From: Emergomyces orientalis
Lineage: Eukaryota > Ascomycota > Eurotiomycetes > Onygenales > Ajellomycetaceae
DNA length: 64,000 nt
Reading direction: 5' to 3'
Assembly (NCBI GenBank): GCA_002110485.1
Contig: MOWL01000002.1
Location: 310,001-374,000 of the forward strand
The notes under the pieces are model-generated. The model was not told the DNA's origin. It searched no databases and saw only the letters and a list, made by a program, of their open reading frames with translations. Numbering within the stretch: position 1 is the stretch's first letter; every line of letters starts with the position of its first letter. Made by a program: the position numbers and the translations under genes. This document shows positions 1 through 11,438 of the stretch, piece after piece.

Positions 1-2040
1 CAACCCACAACCTCACAATTCACCCACCGCCACTTAACCCTCCTGCGGGGAAGCTCGCCCCGCACCCCGCTCCGCATAATCGCCCACATAGACCTCGACG
101 CCTTTTATGCGCAATGTGAGATGGTCCGCCTCAACACACCTCTCACCCAGCCCTTAGCTGTCCAGCAATGGGAATCTCTCATCGCGGTCAACTACCCCGC
201 GCGCGCCTTCAATATCACCCGCATGCTGACGGCGGCAGAAGCCCGCAAGCGTTGCCCGCAACTCATCACGCAGCATGTCGCCACGTTCCGGGAGGGGGAG
301 GGCGCGGACTGGACGTATAGAGATGATGCGGCGGACTGTGTAACAACGGATAAAGTTTCGTTGGAGCCGTATCGGCTGGAGAGTAGGAGGATTTTGGAGG
401 TGATGAAGGCGGCTTTATCCGGGTGGGCGGAAGGGGTTATGAAGGATGTAGGCGGTGATGAGATGGGGAAGGGAGGAGGCGGGAATGAGCGGCAGCAACT
501 TGTTAGGGTTGAGAAGGCGGGGATTGATGAGGTGTTTGTTGATTTGTCGACGTTGGTGTATGAGACGCTACTGGAAAGGTATCCCATGCTGCGGGAAGGG
601 GACGTGCAGAGGGATATGAATGAGAGGTTACCTAGGCCGCCGACTACGGTGCTGGAATGGGGTAAGGAGGATATGTTGGTTGATTTGGATGTTGGGGAGG
701 CGGAAGAGGATGATCCTGATTGGGATGATGTGTGCATGCTTATCGGGGCAGATATTGTCCGCTCCGTGCGCGTGGCTATCTGGGAGAGGCTGAAATACAC
801 CTGCTCAGCGGGGATTGCGCGGAATAAGATGATGGCGAAACTAGGGAGTGCATGCAATAAACCAAATAAGCAGACTATTGTGCGCAATCGCGCCGTTCGG
901 CAGTTCCTCAGCGGGTTTAAATTTACGCAAATTAGGATGCTGGGTGGGAAGTTGGGGAAGCAGGTTGCGGCCACTTTTGGGACGGAGGAGGTCGGTGGGC
1001 TGTTACATATTTCCGTGGAGCAATTGAGGTTGAAACTGGGTGATGACACGGGGACATGGCTTTACGAGCTTATTAGGGGGTATGAAAATAGTGAGGTTAG
1101 TGTACGGACGAAGATTAAGTCGATGCTCTCCACCAAATCCTTTCGGCCCGGCATCCAATCTTCGGCACAGGCAGAGAAGTGGCTACGGATTTTCGTCGCG
1201 GATATCTACGGCAGGTTGTTGGAGGAAGGGGTTTTGGAGAATAAACGGCGACCCAAGGTTATCACCATACACCATCGGACTGCTGGACAGACGAGGTCTC
1301 GTCAGGTTCCGATTCCGACGGGCAGGCCAATAACTGATACTTTCTTGTTTGATCTGGCTAAGACCCTGCTAGCACAGGTTGTTAATGAGGGGAATATTTG
1401 GCCTTGTGCGAATTTGTCCTTGAATGTAAGCGGATTTGAAGATGGCGTTATGGGGAACCGGAGGCTGGATTCATTTTTCCTTCGCGGGAATGGAGACGCA
1501 AAAATTGGATCTCCTGCATCGCGACGGTCGTCGCGACAGTATTATGATACCCAACAAGGATATTTACCTGGCTCAGAACCACAGAAAAGGAGAAAAGTGT
1601 CAACTAATGACGACGATGGCGAAGATGGCCATCTTATATGTGGTCTCAGCGTCCGATCCCCTGGCCATGAAGCTGAGGAAGAAGAAGAATCTCTCTTCCT
1701 ACACGACGACGATAACCATCACCCTTTAGGTCTTGCACATACAACTCAAACTCATACAGATGATGAAAATGCCCTCTTCGCACAACACGATGACTGGACC
1801 ACCATGGGTCCGCAAGAGCCGTCTTTCACGTGTCCCCGCTGCACCAAAGCAATAGCGGAACATGACAGAAGTGAGCATGAAGACTGGCATTTTGCCAAGG
1901 ATTTATATGCGCAAGAAAAAAAGCAACACGCTTCTATTGTTGCTCCTCCTCGACAGAGTGATAATTCGAGAGGGAAAGACCGCGGTCGTGGCGGCGGCGG
2001 AGGGAAAATCGATAAGCGGCAGAGCCGATTGGCGTTTTGA
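1..2040 (+). CDS. RAD30: DNA polymerase eta (Y-family translesion polymerase), 5'-truncated by window edge
   Basis: The frame is open from base 1; the first 40 codons lie before the first ATG at 121 and encode the family's N-terminal metal-binding motif (HIDLDAFYAQCE), so the true start lies left of the window. This enzyme copies past UV lesions such as thymine dimers in the nucleus. Visible in order: DLDAFYAQCE near codon 33, a second acidic catalytic segment GIDEVFVDLS near codon 180, fingers/palm segment SAGIARNKMMAKLGSACNKP, a little-finger region, then a low-complexity tail. Near the C-terminus is a UBZ ubiquitin-binding zinc finger (CPRC...H...H, bases about 1830-1905). The last residues, QSRLAF, resemble a PCNA-binding PIP box. 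About 680 codons are visible, close to a full-length fungal Pol eta. No intron is needed. Identification is confident. Confidence 0.95.
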   Translation, partial: QPTTSQFTHRHLTLLRGSSPRTPLRIIAHIDLDAFYAQCEMVRLNTPLTQPLAVQQWESLIAVNYPARAFNITRMLTAAEARKRCPQLITQHVATFREGEGADWTYRDDAADCVTTDKVSLEPYRLESRRILEVMKAALSGWAEGVMKDVGGDEMGKGGGGNERQQLVRVEKAGIDEVFVDLSTLVYETLLERYPMLREGDVQRDMNERLPRPPTTVLEWGKEDMLVDLDVGEAEEDDPDWDDVCMLIGADIVRSVRVAIWERLKYTCSAGIARNKMMAKLGSACNKPNKQTIVRNRAVRQFLSGFKFTQIRMLGGKLGKQVAATFGTEEVGGLLHISVEQLRLKLGDDTGTWLYELIRGYENSEVSVRTKIKSMLSTKSFRPGIQSSAQAEKWLRIFVADIYGRLLEEGVLENKRRPKVITIHHRTAGQTRSRQVPIPTGRPITDTFLFDLAKTLLAQVVNEGNIWPCANLSLNVSGFEDGVMGNRRLDSFFLRGNGDAKIGSPASRRSSRQYYDTQQGYLPGSEPQKRRKVSTNDDDGEDGHLICGLSVRSPGHEAEEEEESLFLHDDDNHHPLGLAHTTQTHTDDENALFAQHDDWTTMGPQEPSFTCPRCTKAIAEHDRSEHEDWHFAKDLYAQEKKQHASIVAPPRQSDNSRGKDRGRGGGGGKIDKRQSRLAF

Positions 2041-4449
2041 CGTATTTTCCTTTCTCTTTGCGACCTTTTCTGGTTATTTATTTACTTATTTTGGAGTGGG
2101 CGGTGTTTCCTCTTTTCTTTTCTTCTTGCTTGGGAGGTTTCCTTACGGAATATAGCACGGAGTTTTGGACATCGGTATTTGGGCTGGGTCAAACGCGATT
2201 TCTCGGCAGAAAACAAGGCGTATTGGGGAAATTATTGGATAAAAGGGCTCCGCTGGATATATAACTGTGCCGTATATGTGACGTATGCATTTTGGGGTAG
2301 GCCATTCTGTGTATTGGCAGCGGCGCATTCTTGTGAATATGTAGGTATGTTGGATGTCCGCCTCTACTTCTTGACTCCATATTCACTTTAAACAGAGCCA
2401 TGGATCAGCCTACGGCACAACACCTCCAAAGTCAAGCTTTACAGAATTTAATACATACTCCTGAAAACTGAAAATGTATACCAACCTCCATTGTATATGT
2501 TGGCCTTATTTCATCGAATTTATAAAATTAGCTATTTCTATATTTAAGCTATCTGTTGTTCTTCCAAAATTCATCCAACATTTTTGGTTGTTGGTAAGTA
2601 GGGCGTCGGGCGCGCCGAGCACCATGTGCAATCTAACTTTATACATAATATAGTAATTCTATGTGTAATAATCTTTGCTACTTCTTTGACTCACCTTCAG
2701 CTGCTGCTTATCTGACCTTCAGAGAATTTGATCCCGTCATTCACCTGCTTGCTGTTTGAAAGAAAGCTGGTGATGATCTCTCAACACACACAATGAGTGT
2801 CTGGGCTTAGTCACAGCAGCATTGTTATCCATTGTATCATTTACATTGCATTATGTTCACTGCATCATTTTCATTTTGGTTTCAACACTTTTAACTGCTA
2901 GGGATTTGCTGTTATTCTCATTTCTAACAGTAAAGAAAGTTTGATCTTCAGTTTCTCATTGCTTATCTTGATATAGGTACAAGCATCTGAAAGAACTATG
3001 TAGAATTCTCATAGATATCAATGATCTCAGAGCTGTAAAACTCAGTGTAAATTGAATACTCACACTGTCACACATTCATCTTGATTCCGTAGACAACGAA
3101 CACACGATTAACCGTTCTAGAAGAACGGACCACACTGTTTGTGATTCACAGCTACATTGACATTTGTTAGTGTTAAATCTTGGTATTATTAATGGCATGG
3201 GGGGACATAAGTAAAATGATCCTGCCTGTGGTTGTTGAACTATTTTGTGTGTTGAGTACTTAAGTATTACTTTTCCAGGCTGAGTGAGCTTCAGGTGTGG
3301 AGAGGTTCTCAGTCATTTGCTAGGGAAACCTCCCATTTCAGTCTCATTACTTGGTGGGATGAGTAGATTTTGTACTCACCACTAAGATTGAGAGAGAGCC
3401 TGATCCCGAAAGCTGTGCAGAATTTTACTCATGAGTTTGAGTTTGGGATGGACCTGACGGCTTCCTTTGTCATTCTGTCTGCTGGCACTCTGGCCTCTTA
3501 CAGGTCGTGAGTGTCTAAGAGAAAGAAAATACAATGCTGGCCCCTTGAGCTGACTTGAATATTTGATGCTGCAGCTCAATCCTCAGTCATTTGCAGAAGC
3601 GAATTTCTGTTTCTAGAGTAAAGTTGAGATAGCTCAAGAGGCTCGTGTGCCATTGCCATAACTTTGGAAGTTTTCAGCCGCAACACTGTTAGTGGACTCA
3701 AAGCACCAATGGGTAAATGTTGAAACATTGCTACTGTTCTCTCTGGAATATTCTAATAATAGAGAGATTTTGCAGCTTGCTATCGCCTGGCGGTAATAAA
3801 CTTCCTAACCTGGTAACAAGAAGCGATTATCAGTGGATAGATGGCGTTTTAGTATAAAACCACGATTACATGAGTGGGGTCTGTAGGCTACTAGTTACGT
3901 CCAAAGTCTTCGCATGTGCAAAGCTAGTGCTCGGGAGTAACTAACTCTACTATTAGGAAGTTCTGTACCAAGCTATCCATCTCTATTAATAAATCATTAC
4001 TTGAAAAATATATGAAACATATACAATATCATTTCAATAGGAATACGGAATACCTGGCATTTAAACCTATATAGGAATGAACATGACTGAAATTAGAGTT
4101 TACGACACTTGGCAGTGCGAAATCCCTCTATTATTGTATCTGCATATGCCTCCCGAAACACATCGCCTTTTGCAGGGAGTGTTGCGGCTGGGGGACCGTT
4201 GGGGTAGAGCGGAGCAGGTATGGCCGGCCTCAACTTACTTACTCTGAGTAGTAGATTAACGCGCTGGTTTTCGTCGAGGAATGCTGGCCTACATAAAGGC
4301 TCTTAGCCATGGATACACATTGCACAGATTGCTGCTTGCTCACACTTCACCACTCATCTCAATTTGAGATTCAGTCGTATTCAGCTCCATAGTGGCCGCC
4401 TTTGATCATTTCTCCAGCAGGCCCCGCCTAATGCAACAGCTTGCCGCCC
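2041..4449. other. Intergenic region with CpG-depleted tracts, no gene seen
   Basis: About 2.4 kb between the polymerase stop and the DUF3433 start. No open frame here resembles a protein. Two blocks, 2736-3087 and 3127-3405, contain no CpG while TpG and CpA are frequent, as in an old, deaminated repeat. A 13-mer (CTCAGTCATTTGC) occurs at about 3309 and again near 3580. The last about 250 bases before 4450 should hold the DUF3433 promoter. Confidence 0.6.
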
Positions 4450-7400
4450 ATGGCAGATACTGGGGATACCATATATCAAGCTGTGCTCAATAGTGATGAC
4501 GAGGTTCAGCAAGAGAAACCGCAGGACGATGACCCACAGCGAGAGCTGTGGACGCCAATCTTCCTGAGCCAAATCACTATTATACTTCTATTACTCTCAT
4601 ATATCGCAATACTCGCAGCTGTTGTCACCCTATATATTTTTTCGCATCGTAACGACGATAAGGAGGGGATTAAAACGGATGATAGGAAATATTACTATTT
4701 GTGGACATATGGCCCAACCGCAGGTGACCCCCCCCTTTTTTTTTTGGCCCACAAGTACAAAATGAAGTAAAAATAAAAAATGGTGATTTTGGTTTCTGAC
4801 AAGACATCTGTTATAGTATTCATGTTGATTGGGGGATTCTGGTACCAAGTGGAATATCGTGCTTGCCAGTTGATGCCATGGCTCTTAATGTCGAAATCTC
4901 CAGTGCCCGCTCCGGAAAGCATCCTCCTTGATTATATTTCAGACTGGAACGTCGTCTCCCTCTTTAAATCCGTAAAGCGGAAACATTATTTGGTATCTCT
5001 GGCCATTATGGGTACCCTGTTCATTAATGGCCTGGCTGTCATCTCAACTGGCTTATTCGAGCTCATTGCCATAGAGGTTGAAGAAGCTATCCCTCTACAG
5101 CTTACACGTGCCTTTAATGGCACCGAACCAAGCCGCGGTGAAATTTCCAGAGCAGACGACTCTGTCTTCCTGAACAACTATGCGATGAAGATGTCCAATG
5201 AAAGCATCCCACCAGGACTCTCCAACAATTATGTATTCCAGCCCTTCCAAGACCTGGCCAAACTAGGCGGGAAGAAGCCCAGAATGACGCCGCCTTACAA
5301 TATCGAAGCGACCATTGATACTGTATCCATAAGCGCCGATTGCGTTGATGCGAAAATAGTGTATGGATACGCCGAGACAGAAGGGAAACAACATCTCATT
5401 AAATCATGCTCTTTGGAAGTTCCCGATTGCCCGGCTAGTTTCGAGTTCGATGTTATTCTCGGGCTCCCTGACCCAGGACCAAATCCAATGATCGCAAAAA
5501 TTACCGATTGTGAAGGCACTTCTCCATTTCTTTCACCAACTTTTGGCGATTTGCGTTTCTGGTTTTCTCTTTTTCAACAAGACCCCAACGGAATGCCGGC
5601 ATATTCGATAGACAGTAATGATACTGCAAAAAAAACCTGTTACGGTGTCATGTGCACCTTACAACTCAACACGACTCGGGGGCCTGTCAGACTCTCACAA
5701 GAGGTCGGAGGTGAGTTAGTTGATGCAGAAATAGATCTTATCGAACACAAACCAGCAGACCCTTTGAGGATCGATCCTAATAACCTCATACGCGCGACAT
5801 ATCGCGCCTTTGGACTCAGGGGTAGCCCTAACACACGTCCGCATGGGGGCACTTTGTGGGGGAAATACATCGATTGGAATCCCTCGACTCTCTCAAAAGA
5901 CCTTGCAACTTCCCTCCAATCTCAAGCTGCCCAAGTTGTCCATCATGACAGACTAACAACCCCAATTGACAAAATGGTGGTTGGGACTAGTAAGATGGTT
6001 CAAAATCGGCTTTTTGTGCGGGACATTTCCTTTTACTTAATGATATGCCTGCTGGCTGGCCAAATAATCATTACCTTTATTTTGATACTCTTCTTTGTTC
6101 CGGTTACTGTCTGCTCCCGGGATCCGAGTTCAATTATTGGCCTTACATTGATTTTAGCGCAGAGCCCAGAGTTTATGGCGTCACTGACTGGGATGAACTT
6201 GAAATGGCCGTCGGAAATGTTGGCCCAACTCTCAGGTCAATGCTATCATGTGGCGACCGGAGCCGACGGAATATTTGCAATTAGGGTCAAGAATGAGAAG
6301 CCCGAGCTCTCAAGCATGTCTCGGAATTCGGGAAATGCCTTGCGCTGGTGGCGTCCTGCTTCCACGAGAGCATCAATGTATATTCCCACCCTGGTTGCCC
6401 CGCTTGCTATTCTCGTCGCCATTGAGGCTCTCTACCAGATTCAGAAATCAGCTGGTGGGGGTATTGCAGCCGTACGGGGAGAATCGTCTTCTTTACGTTA
6501 CGTATGGGCATATGTGCCGGCGCTGATAATGTTTTCACTGCGCTGTTTTCTACAGCTGATGGAAAATAATGCACGAATATTTCAACCATTCCATCGATTA
6601 CGGAAAAGAAATGCGCCGGCAAATATTAGCCTGTTGGAGAACCAACATCGCAAGATTGCTATTTACGGTGTCTTTGATTCACTGCGCAAAAGACAGTGGC
6701 CTTTAGCTGCAGGAACAATTGCTGTACTCCTTGCTACAATGCTACCCATAGCAGTATCCGGTTTATATGCCGTGGACAAAATTACAGCTACCACAAAAGT
6801 AACCCTCACTCAAAACCAAAAGTGGGACCCGAATAGTTCGCGTTTTCGGGCATATAGCAGTCTTAGAAACAACCTTTCCCCAGAGCCAGATGCGCTACGA
6901 GGCGATATGATTATTCATATGAACGCGACATATCCGAGATGGACATATGAGGACTTGTGTTTTTTAGAAGCTTCCATTGCACCTTCTGAAGTCGTTGACA
7001 AAAGTATAAACCTCACTGCGGGACATGTCGACTCGATTCTTCCAGCATGGCGGTTCAATCTCAACTGTGATGAGGCCGCGCCTGACAAATACTCAGTGGG
7101 ATCGAAACAAGGTGATTTCACGGTTGATATCCATACAGAGAAGCACTGCAAGAATAGAAGCTTTACCATTAGATTGGCGCCGGGCCGATACTTCGGGTCG
7201 GGGTATGACCAATTGTCCCGAAATAGTGCTGATATGTTTGATGATATTCCTCTTGAATGTGCAGACGTTTGGTACATTTTTGGGAAAAGCCCTCCGAGTA
7301 AGGAAACCATCCCAGAATTCAAGGTATTACATTGCAAGCCAAAAATCGAAGAGGTCGACGTTGCAGTGCGTCTTGAAGTGCCATCATACAGGTTTGACCT

Positions 7401-8142
7401 AGGCCACCCGCAGTCTGTTGTCCCGGGCAGTGAGCGAACAAAGTATGACCGCCTCTATGATCGTTCTACACTGTTGATCCCTGTGAACGGGCTATTTGTG
7501 TCCTTGATCAAGAACTTCGGAAATGCTTTTGACTTTGCAACACTTGCTGCCGTAAACGGCCTCGACGGAGTTCCACCTGAAGAGCTGCTAGCCAACGGAA
7601 CGAAACTCGCAGACAGGTTGACGCGGGTCCACGGCATTGCTATGGCCCAGTTATTAAGCTGGACATCGACTGCTCCAATTGATCCTGCTACGAGAGGTCC
7701 CGAAAATTCAAACACACCGACTTCCTTCCCCGCGACCTTCATCGATGCAACTGACCACCTAGTTCAAAACTTGGTTTCAACACGTATCCTCAGCGCTTTT
7801 CTTGCTTTCATTTTTATCTGCGGAGTTATAACGGTTGCTTTGCTAGATACAAAGAAAATTCTCCCCAAGAATCCATGCAGTATTGGCGCGCAGGCCAGCT
7901 TGCTATTAGCGTCGAGAATGGTACAGGATAGGGACCTTGTCCCGCCTGGTGCGGAGTGGATGGATGATAAAGAGCTTCATGATCGAGGTATCCTCGTTAA
8001 TCGCCGTTTTAGAATGGGATGGTGGAGTGTCAGCAACGGTACTGCTGGCGATTACAGCTCTGACCAAGAAAACGGTGGAGATGATGATACTGAAACTGCA
8101 GGGGAGGTTTTTCGTATAGATGTTGATTCTGATAGGTGCTAA
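4450..8142 (+). CDS. DUF3433 family multi-pass membrane protein
   Basis: Model: join(4450..4723, 4817..8142), 1199 aa. The start ATG at 4450 has a good context (ccgcccATGg). The 93-nt intron (GTGACC...TTATAG) joins the frames to give PTAVFMLIGGFW, the expected conserved run of the family; it contains a C8-T10 homopolymer junction. Visible: TM1 near residues 35-60, then the DUF3433 core (VEYRACQLMPW, LLDYIS, KSVKRKHYLVSLAIMG), a long extracellular part rich in N-x-S/T sites and cysteines, TM helices around 425-450, and a second copy of the DUF3433 core around 650-740 (YVPALIMFSLRCFLQLMENN, then DSLRKRQWPLAAG). A further TM lies near the C-terminus, followed by an acidic tail. The function of this fungal family is unknown. 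The duplicated layout is typical of it. It is probably a plasma-membrane or cell-surface protein (inference). Confidence 0.9.
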
Positions 8143-8231
8143 GAGGGATATTGGTTTGTTGGAGCTAATTGGGGGGGGAGTAGTTCAAAAGAATCCGCAT
8201 CAAAGGGGTCGATCATCTCTAGTTACAACTA

Positions 8232-8770
8232 TTAGAAACATATTGCACTTGCAAACTTTGATGATGTTGTGAAAAAGGAGAAGGAAAAAGGACAGGAGAA
8301 AAAAGACAGGAGAATAAGGGAGAGTAAGCCTAGGGCGTTTCTCTCCAGGTTAAAATATGCGAAGATAGAAGTCCAGCTGTTAATGGTGACTCTCTTCATT
8401 CTACTGCCAATGTGATTAAGTGAATATTTCAAATCCAACATCTGGCCTTGCAACTGATTCTTATACAGCCTTTCACAGCCTTCCTCCTCTGGTCGGGAAC
8501 CATCCACCACAACTTCATCATTCTCTGACGCAACAGACCTTAAACAAAAACAAGATATTCCGTAGGTGGTGGCCGCCCTACTAGCAAACGACACACCGTT
8601 GCCCAAAGCACAACATTGAAATTGTGAGAACTGGCGTAAGGCTGTTGATGGGGGAGAACCCTGTTGTAATCAAGAGCCATGAAAAGTAGCGCCAGGGCCC
8701 AAAACATTCGAGTAATGGTTGAGGGACGGCGGCGGTTAGCAGAAGGCCAAGAAGTGGTGGTAAGAACCAT
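8232..8770 (-). CDS. Possible small gene, unrecognised
   Basis: A minus-strand ATG at 8770 opens a 76-codon frame ending at 8540, with a hydrophobic segment (MFWALALLFMALDY). A second frame, about 8560 down to 8232, reads plausibly as protein (ASENDEVVVDGSRPEEE and onward) and could be a second exon reached through an intron starting near 8588 (GTGTCG) and ending at TTTAAG near 8540. I do not recognise either part, and the donor would be weak. It could equally be a chance frame in the 3' region of the DUF3433 gene or in the promoter of the next gene. Confidence 0.25.
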
Positions 8771-9349
8771 ATTTTCGGCCGCTGTCTAACCGTTTTTCCT
8801 CTTACCGTGTCATGCTTTTTCTAAAATCCTTGAATTTTCTCCGCTCCATCATTATATGCAGTGATGACATCACTTCTTTTCTCGCTCACCTCGCGCAAGA
8901 TTTCGGAAGCTGAAAAGGAAACGAAGCCAAGGTTAACAGTTCATTCCACCTCACTCTTCAATCATTTTTTACTCTTCCCCATTTGCCTACATATGTATAT
9001 ATTGTTGTTTATCTCCCTGTTCTTCTCTTGACTTTTCTCCCCTGGGTGGCATGTTTTGCCCTTCAAATCTATCCTTGCTTTTGGACCATTGAGGTGGCCC
9101 CGCACAAAAACGCCCAACATTAGGCCTCGCCTGGTGAATTGACTTCTTAATATCATACCTTTCTCGATTTATAGATACTTTGCATTTATTTTAGCATTTA
9201 GGGGTTAGTTGATATAACCACTGACAAGATTGTTTGGCAAACTTTTATTTTATTTTTCCTGTGTCCTTTTTACTTTCGTCCCTGGTAACGTCAGTTGACG
9301 TCATTGGTAGCGATACTTTAAACCCAGCGCGACCACTTCCACCCCCATC
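8771..9349. promoter_or_regulatory. Upstream region of the Arg-rich gene
   Basis: 579 bases without a coding signal. It contains pyrimidine-rich stretches and an AT-rich segment (atatgtatatatattg near 8991) and probably carries the promoter and 5' UTR of the gene starting at 9350. No specific operator was recognised. Confidence 0.4.
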
Positions 9350-11438
9350 ATGTCCCGACGTGGCGGAGGCCCCGATGTATACGAACGGGACACCTACGAA
9401 CGAGACCGCTACGACCGCCGTGGAAACTACGATCATGTCGTCGAAGAGGACGTTGAAGCACGCTTTCGTCGGCGTCCTCATGCTCCAGAAACACCCCGGG
9501 TTCGAGCGAGGGGTCACTCGCCGCCAGAGTTCCTTCGAGAATCATACGGGCGCAGTGCCAGTGCGGGTCCCCTGGTGAGGGGACCACGGGTAAGAGACGA
9601 CGATTATGAGTTTATTGAGCACGAGCATGAACATGAACATGGGCATAGGAAAGGTGGCTTTGGGCCTGCTCATCAGCGGTCGAGAGTTGTTGAGAGAAGA
9701 TTCTCTCCCCCTCCGGCGCTGCCTAAGGGTGTTGAGCGTGACGAGCTCGTGGTGCGGAGGGAGAGGTCCAGGCCACCACCACCTCGTGAGTCGGAATTTG
9801 AAAGAGATGAAGTTCTTGTGAGAAGAGAGAAGGACCATGGGCCTGAGAGGAGGCCAGCAAGAGGATATGGCCGGGAGTGGGAGTGGGAGCGGGAACGGGA
9901 AACCGAAAGAGAAAAGGAAAGAGGGAGGGTTGAGCGTGATCACCGGAAGAGCTCTTATGTGCGGGAGAGGCCCAAGACAAGGGGAGATACAGAGGAAATC
10001 ATTGTCCGCAGGGATGAGAGGGAGGGGGGTGGCGGTCGTGGGAAGGCTAATATCAAGAGAGAGGAAGTTATCATTAGGAGGAGGGAAGACAGTTCGTCTT
10101 CGTCTGGGTCATCTTCACATAGACCGATTGAACCACCGCCAATACGTGCCCCTCCTATTCACCAGGAGGTGATTACACATCATCGGCATGTTGATCACGG
10201 TAGGTAGTTCTTCTTGTTTCTCTTAAGAAAAATCCCTATGAAATAGGATGGTGGAGGGCTAACGTGCCCGTAGGATATGAAGTTGTTCAGCAACGCCCAC
10301 CTCAGTCCGAGGCAAGCTCACGACACGTTGACGATGAAATTGACATTCGGAGAAGGTGTGTCAGACAACTTCTTCAATTGCCGCAATGTGTAAAAGTACT
10401 AACTCCTGCGCTAGACGGGAACACAATGGTCAAAGTTATGATGATGAAATTATCATCGACCGTGAATCCAGACATCATCGAGGGAGAGAAAAATTTGCAC
10501 CTGCGTTCTCTCCGCCCCGAAGGTGAGCAAGTCCTCCCTATGGTGATAGAGATGAGTCTGAATTAGTCATCTCACACCGAACATCTAGAGGCGCTGCTCA
10601 TGATAGTGAATGGCACCAGGATTTGGTGATAATGCGCGATCGCGAACGCAATACCCGAGGTCATCGGGAAACTGCAAATATCCGTGAGGAAGCCGAGTAT
10701 TACAATCGTCATGCTCATGAAGGTCGTCATATTGGAGAAGCGTACAATGGCGCAACCAAGGATTGGTCCATCGTAGATGTTCCACCGGGAACCAAGCGGG
10801 TGGAGTTGGAGGGTGTTGGCGGCGCCAGTCAGGAAATTACATGGCAGCGCTATAATGGCGTTCGACGGTCGAAATTCCTTGTTGACGGGGATGAATATGC
10901 TTCTGATAGGGAACGTACTCGAGACCGGGGCCGGATCGGGAAGCGCTACGTGGGAGTTAAGGATAAGCGGGACGGCCTTTGGACGGAAATTACTAAGGAT
11001 CTGGTTGTTAAGGAGGCAATCGAGGGGGCTGGATATGATTATGAGGAAACGCAGTATTTTTATTATATTTTTGCGTATCTGAAATATGTACGTTCCATTC
11101 TCACTTCCCACACCACACTAAGTTTTACTTTCTTTTTATAGTCGTCATCCCTCTTCCGGGGAACACTCGTCTAACATCCAGTGACACAGGACGACGTTGC
11201 CCACCTTGTCGCCCTCTCAGAAGACTACCAGCAGGCGCGTCGGGAACGGATACGAGAGATCCAGCGGGAGCGAGCACGGATGATTACACCCCCTCCGCTG
11301 CCTGCTCCAGCCCCGCCACCACCTGCAGCGCCGTTGTTGCTTGAGAGGCCAGGCTACGATGAAGAAAGAATTATTGAGCATGAAATATTCGTCGATGTGG
11401 ACAAGGTTCCTCCTCCGCTGAGGGTGCGGAGATGGTGA
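9350..11438 (+). CDS. Arg/Glu-rich repeat protein of a fungal-specific family
   Basis: Model: join(9350..10199, 10274..10355, 10415..10522, 10589..11087, 11190..11438), 595 aa. Introns 1, 2 and 4 have CTAAC branch sites (ggCTAACgtgcccgtag, gtaCTAACtcctgcgctag, cgtCTAACatcc) and restore frame exactly. The N-terminal two thirds is charged and disordered: RD/YERD repeats, a His-Glu run near 90-99, and a recurring unit of the type RDEVLVRRE (near residues 130, 153, 215, 238, 305, 322). The C-terminal part is folded-looking and conserved in style: DWSIVDVPPGTKRVEL, DGLWTEITKDLVVKEAIE, then a segment interrupted by intron 4 and a basic helix QQARRERIREIQRERAR. I recognise the general type (large fungal Arg-rich proteins of unknown function) but not a proven function. 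Intron 3 is doubtful: the 66 bases also read as protein apart from a TGA (see findings). Confidence 0.8.

Noticed and set aside
192..1049. Long minus-strand frame opposite polymerase eta
   Set aside because: Antisense to a clearly conserved coding sequence, Ser/Leu-rich translation, no domain.
3721..3900. Possible LTR end with a primer-binding-like sequence (TGGTAACAAGAAGC)
   Set aside because: Weak similarity only, no matching second LTR, no reverse transcriptase or integrase frame in the window.
4780..4816. ATG at 4780 as start of the DUF3433 protein
   Set aside because: It lies inside a 93-nt intron; exon 1 from 4450 supplies the first TM helix and the conserved PTAV junction.
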